From Planctomycetota bacterium (GTDB lineage: Bacteria > Planctomycetota > MHYJ01 > JACPRB01), in NCBI GenBank assembly GCA_023261405.1, contig JAHFOZ010000226.1:1-8421 (forward strand): a stretch of DNA of 8,421 nt, in the 5' to 3' direction. The notes below the pieces were generated by a model that was given only the letters and a program-made list of their open reading frames with translations, was not told the origin of the DNA and did no database searches. The translations under genes were made by a program, and so were the position numbers. This document shows positions 6,815 through 8,421 of the stretch, in pieces (within the stretch, counting starts at the first letter, position 1; each line of letters starts with the position of its first letter).

Positions 6815-7666
6815 ATGTCCGAGACGCATCACCTCTGCGCCCACTGCGGCGGCGGCGGCTTCTGGAAAAACTTCACGGCGGGCGTCCGACGCTTCTTCGG
6901 AAGCAAGCGGAAGGAAGACCGCCTCATGTACATCGGGGTGGACCGGGTGGCCCCGAACCCCTTCCAGCCGCGCGAGCACATCCTCGAGGAGCCCCACGAG
7001 GACCTGAAGAAGTCCGTCGAGCAGTACGGCGTGATCGTCCCCATCATCGTGAACCGCCGGGGCGACGGGTTCACCCTCGTGGCGGGCCAGCGCCGGCTCA
7101 AGGCGGCCCGGGACCTGGGATTCAAGTTCATCCCCGCCATCGTGCGCGAGCTCAACCCGCGGCAGATGATGGAGGTGAGCACCCTGGAGAACCTGCACCG
7201 GGAGGCGCTCTCGTCGATCGACATGGTCGAGATGTTCGACCGGATCCACCGGAAGTACCCCCGGATCGAGGAGACGGAGCTGGCCGGCGTCATGGGCCTC
7301 AAGGTGGACGACCTGCGCCACGCGCGCAGCCTGCTCGATCTCTCGATCCCCGTGCTCGAGGCGCTCCGGGCGGGGATGATCAGCGAGGGGCAGGCCCGGG
7401 CGCTCGAGGAGATCAAGGACCCCGACACGCAGCTCGAGGTGATCGAGATGGCGTACAACGAGAAGCTCTCGCTCGAGGAGACGCAGGGCCTCGTGGACCG
7501 CGTCCTGAGCAAGGCGCCCTCGTTCGTGACGGCCGACCAGGCCTCGCACTTCCATTCGCCCACCTGCCCGTTCGCGCAGCTCATCCCCGAGGACCGCAAG
7601 CAGAAGTACTACACGAAGAAGGAAGTGGCGCGGCGCGGCAAGGTCCCCTGCATGCAGTGCCTGTAG
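6815..7666 (+). CDS. ParB/Srx-fold domain protein with terminal cysteine clusters
   Basis: This 283-residue protein has the ParB CTP-binding core: NPFQPR (48-53), VAGQRRLKAARDLG (89-102) and ENLHREALSSIDMVEMF (125-141). A helix-turn-helix-like region (about 152-185) follows, then a helical segment (190-232). Chromosomal ParB proteins bind parS, clamp DNA and slide in a CTP-dependent way. Two features depart from them. First, Gln92 stands where B. subtilis ParB has Glu78 of GERR, a residue needed for CTP hydrolysis. Second, the usual dimerising C-terminal domain is replaced by a compact segment with His247, Cys251, Cys279 and Cys282, spaced like the Ada-type HxxxC...PCxxC metal site. The N-terminus carries a CAHC pair (Cys8, Cys11). 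No parA is adjacent; rlmN follows 84 bases downstream. I would call it a ParB-like DNA-binding or regulatory protein, not a confirmed chromosome-segregation ParB. Metal binding and the hydrolysis defect are inference. Confidence 0.85.
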   Translation: MSETHHLCAHCGGGGFWKNFTAGVRRFFGSKRKEDRLMYIGVDRVAPNPFQPREHILEEPHEDLKKSVEQYGVIVPIIVNRRGDGFTLVAGQRRLKAARDLGFKFIPAIVRELNPRQMMEVSTLENLHREALSSIDMVEMFDRIHRKYPRIEETELAGVMGLKVDDLRHARSLLDLSIPVLEALRAGMISEGQARALEEIKDPDTQLEVIEMAYNEKLSLEETQGLVDRVLSKAPSFVTADQASHFHSPTCPFAQLIPEDRKQKYYTKKEVARRGKVPCMQCL

Positions 7667-7716
7667 GCGAGGCCATAGGCAAAAGGCAACAGGCATAGGG
7701 CGAGGCAATAGGCCTT
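7665..7716 (+). repeat. Degenerate heptamer array with AGGC heads
   Basis: Six heptamers of the form AGGCNNN (consensus AGGCAAT) run from 7670 to 7716, interrupted once by GGGCG at 7698-7702. The array begins at the last two bases of the ParB-like stop codon with AGGCG. A larger unit shows as well: an (A/G)GGCGAGGC(C/A)ATAGGC block starts at 7665 and again at 7698, 33 bases apart. The array fills most of the gap before rlmN, just upstream of its promoter. GGCAATAGGC also occurs at 2313-2322, so this is likely a repeat family of the genome. Confidence 0.65.
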
Positions 7717-7737
7717 AGCGGGCGCAGGGTCGTCCGG

Positions 7738-7743
7738 TATAAT
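7738..7743 (+). promoter_or_regulatory. -10 box of rlmN, predicted leaderless start
   Basis: A perfect TATAAT ends seven bases before the GTG start at 7751, putting the predicted transcription start at 7750-7751. The sequence 17 bases upstream (TTAGCG, 7715-7720) is a poor -35. There is no Shine-Dalgarno between the box and the start codon. Confidence 0.55.
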
Positions 7744-7750
7744 CCGCGGC

Positions 7751-8421
7751 GTGACGGAAGCCCTCACGGAGTTCAGCCTCCAGGAGTTCGAGGCGCAGCT
7801 TGCCGCCCTTGGGGTCGAGACGTGGCGCGCCCGGCCCATCCTCCTCTGGCTCCACCGGCGCCGGGCGGAGTCGTTCGACCAGATGACCGACCTCTCGCTC
7901 GAGCTCCGCGCGGAGCTGGCGAAGTGCTTCCGCCTCACGCGCACCCGCGTGGCCCACCGGCATCCCGCCCCGGACGGCACCCTGAAGCTCCTCGTGGAGC
8001 TGGAGGACGGGGACGTCATCGAGACGGTCCTCATCCCGGAGGGGGGGCGCCGGACGGTCTGCGTCTCCACCCAGGTGGGCTGCCCGGTGAAGTGCGTGTT
8101 CTGCGCCAGCGGGCTCAACGGACTCAAGCGCAACCTCACGGCGGGGGAGATCGTGGAACAGGTCCTCCACGTGATCCGCTCGCTGCCCGCCGAGGAGCGG
8201 CTCTCGAACGTCGTCATCATGGGCATCGGCGAGCCGCTCCTGAACGCGAAGAACCTGGTGAAGGCGCTCAGGATCATGAAGGCCTCGTGGGGCATGGGGA
8301 TCGGGTACAACCGGATCACCCTCTCCACGGTCGGCGTGCTCGGGCAGCTGCCGGAGCTCGTGAAGCAGAACGTGACGCCCAACCTCGCGCTCTCGCTGCA
8401 CGCCCCGAACGACGCGATCCG
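7751..8421 (+). CDS. rlmN: RlmN, dual-specificity 23S rRNA/tRNA adenine-C2 methyltransferase, 3' end cut
   Basis: The first 223 residues are present. RlmN is a cytoplasmic radical-SAM enzyme that methylates C2 of A2503 in 23S rRNA, and of A37 in some tRNAs in E. coli, affecting translational accuracy. The visible part has the small N-terminal helical domain (about 1-65, with WRARPILLWLHRR), a strand region ending ETVLIPEGGRRTVCVSTQVGC, and the 4Fe-4S motif CPVKCVFC (Cys111, Cys115, Cys118). Cys104, seven residues before the cluster, matches E. coli Cys118, one of the two mechanistic cysteines; the partner lies past the right edge. GEPLLN (160-165) and the NRITLSTVGVLGQLPEL strand-helix follow, with NLALSLHAPND near the edge. 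The methylated-Cys/RlmN pattern and length so far fit RlmN; Cfr is less likely. The GTG at 7751 is the only start after an in-frame TAG at 7709. Confidence 0.95.
   Translation, partial: MTEALTEFSLQEFEAQLAALGVETWRARPILLWLHRRRAESFDQMTDLSLELRAELAKCFRLTRTRVAHRHPAPDGTLKLLVELEDGDVIETVLIPEGGRRTVCVSTQVGCPVKCVFCASGLNGLKRNLTAGEIVEQVLHVIRSLPAEERLSNVVIMGIGEPLLNAKNLVKALRIMKASWGMGIGYNRITLSTVGVLGQLPELVKQNVTPNLALSLHAPNDAI

Noticed and set aside
6815..7666. Chromosome partition locus (parABS)
   Set aside because: There is no parA, no recognisable parS and no origin-associated gene such as gidB, dnaA or rpmH in the window.
5249..7708. 819-residue minus-strand frame spanning the parB-like gene and part of ggt
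   Set aside because: It overlaps two well-supported genes in other frames and is Arg/Pro-rich shadow sequence.

Overview
The window is GC-rich bacterial chromosomal DNA (about two-thirds G+C or more by eye) with six protein-coding genes, two of them cut by the window edges. I see no rRNA or tRNA gene, CRISPR array, transposase or phage gene. The source is probably an uncultivated environmental bacterium. The RlmN sequence style, a membrane-anchored proline-rich protein with a possible lectin-like C-terminus, and an AsmA-like protein built of repeated modules all look planctomycete-like to me. That is an impression from memory, not a computed placement.

Layout, left to right. A minus-strand block holds an unrecognised membrane-anchored protein running off the left edge (1-1257) and, upstream of it, a monofunctional glutamate formimidoyltransferase (ftcD, 1394-2281). 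A compact divergent promoter region (2282-2345) separates ftcD from a plus-strand AsmA-like envelope protein (2346-4928). That gene converges on a minus-strand gamma-glutamyltransferase lipoprotein (ggt, 5047-6729), and the gap between them holds an imperfect palindromic repeat that probably acts as a terminator. A second divergent gap, with a perfect 8-bp inverted repeat, separates ggt from a plus-strand ParB-domain protein (6815-7666). An array of AGGC-headed heptamers then leads into rlmN (7751 to the right edge).

The genes do not form one pathway. ftcD feeds histidine-derived formimino groups into one-carbon metabolism, ggt cleaves gamma-glutamyl peptides outside the cytoplasm, the AsmA-like protein probably serves envelope lipid transport, and rlmN modifies ribosomal and transfer RNA. 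The most notable items are the ParB-like protein, which has metal-site-like cysteines at both ends and Gln in place of the CTP-hydrolysis Glu; the four-fold internal repeat of the AsmA-like protein; and a recurring placement of TATAAT-like boxes 6-10 bases before start codons, which suggests leaderless or very short leaders. No stretch longer than 300 bases lacks a gene; the intergenic gaps are 136, 64, 118, 85 and 84 bases.
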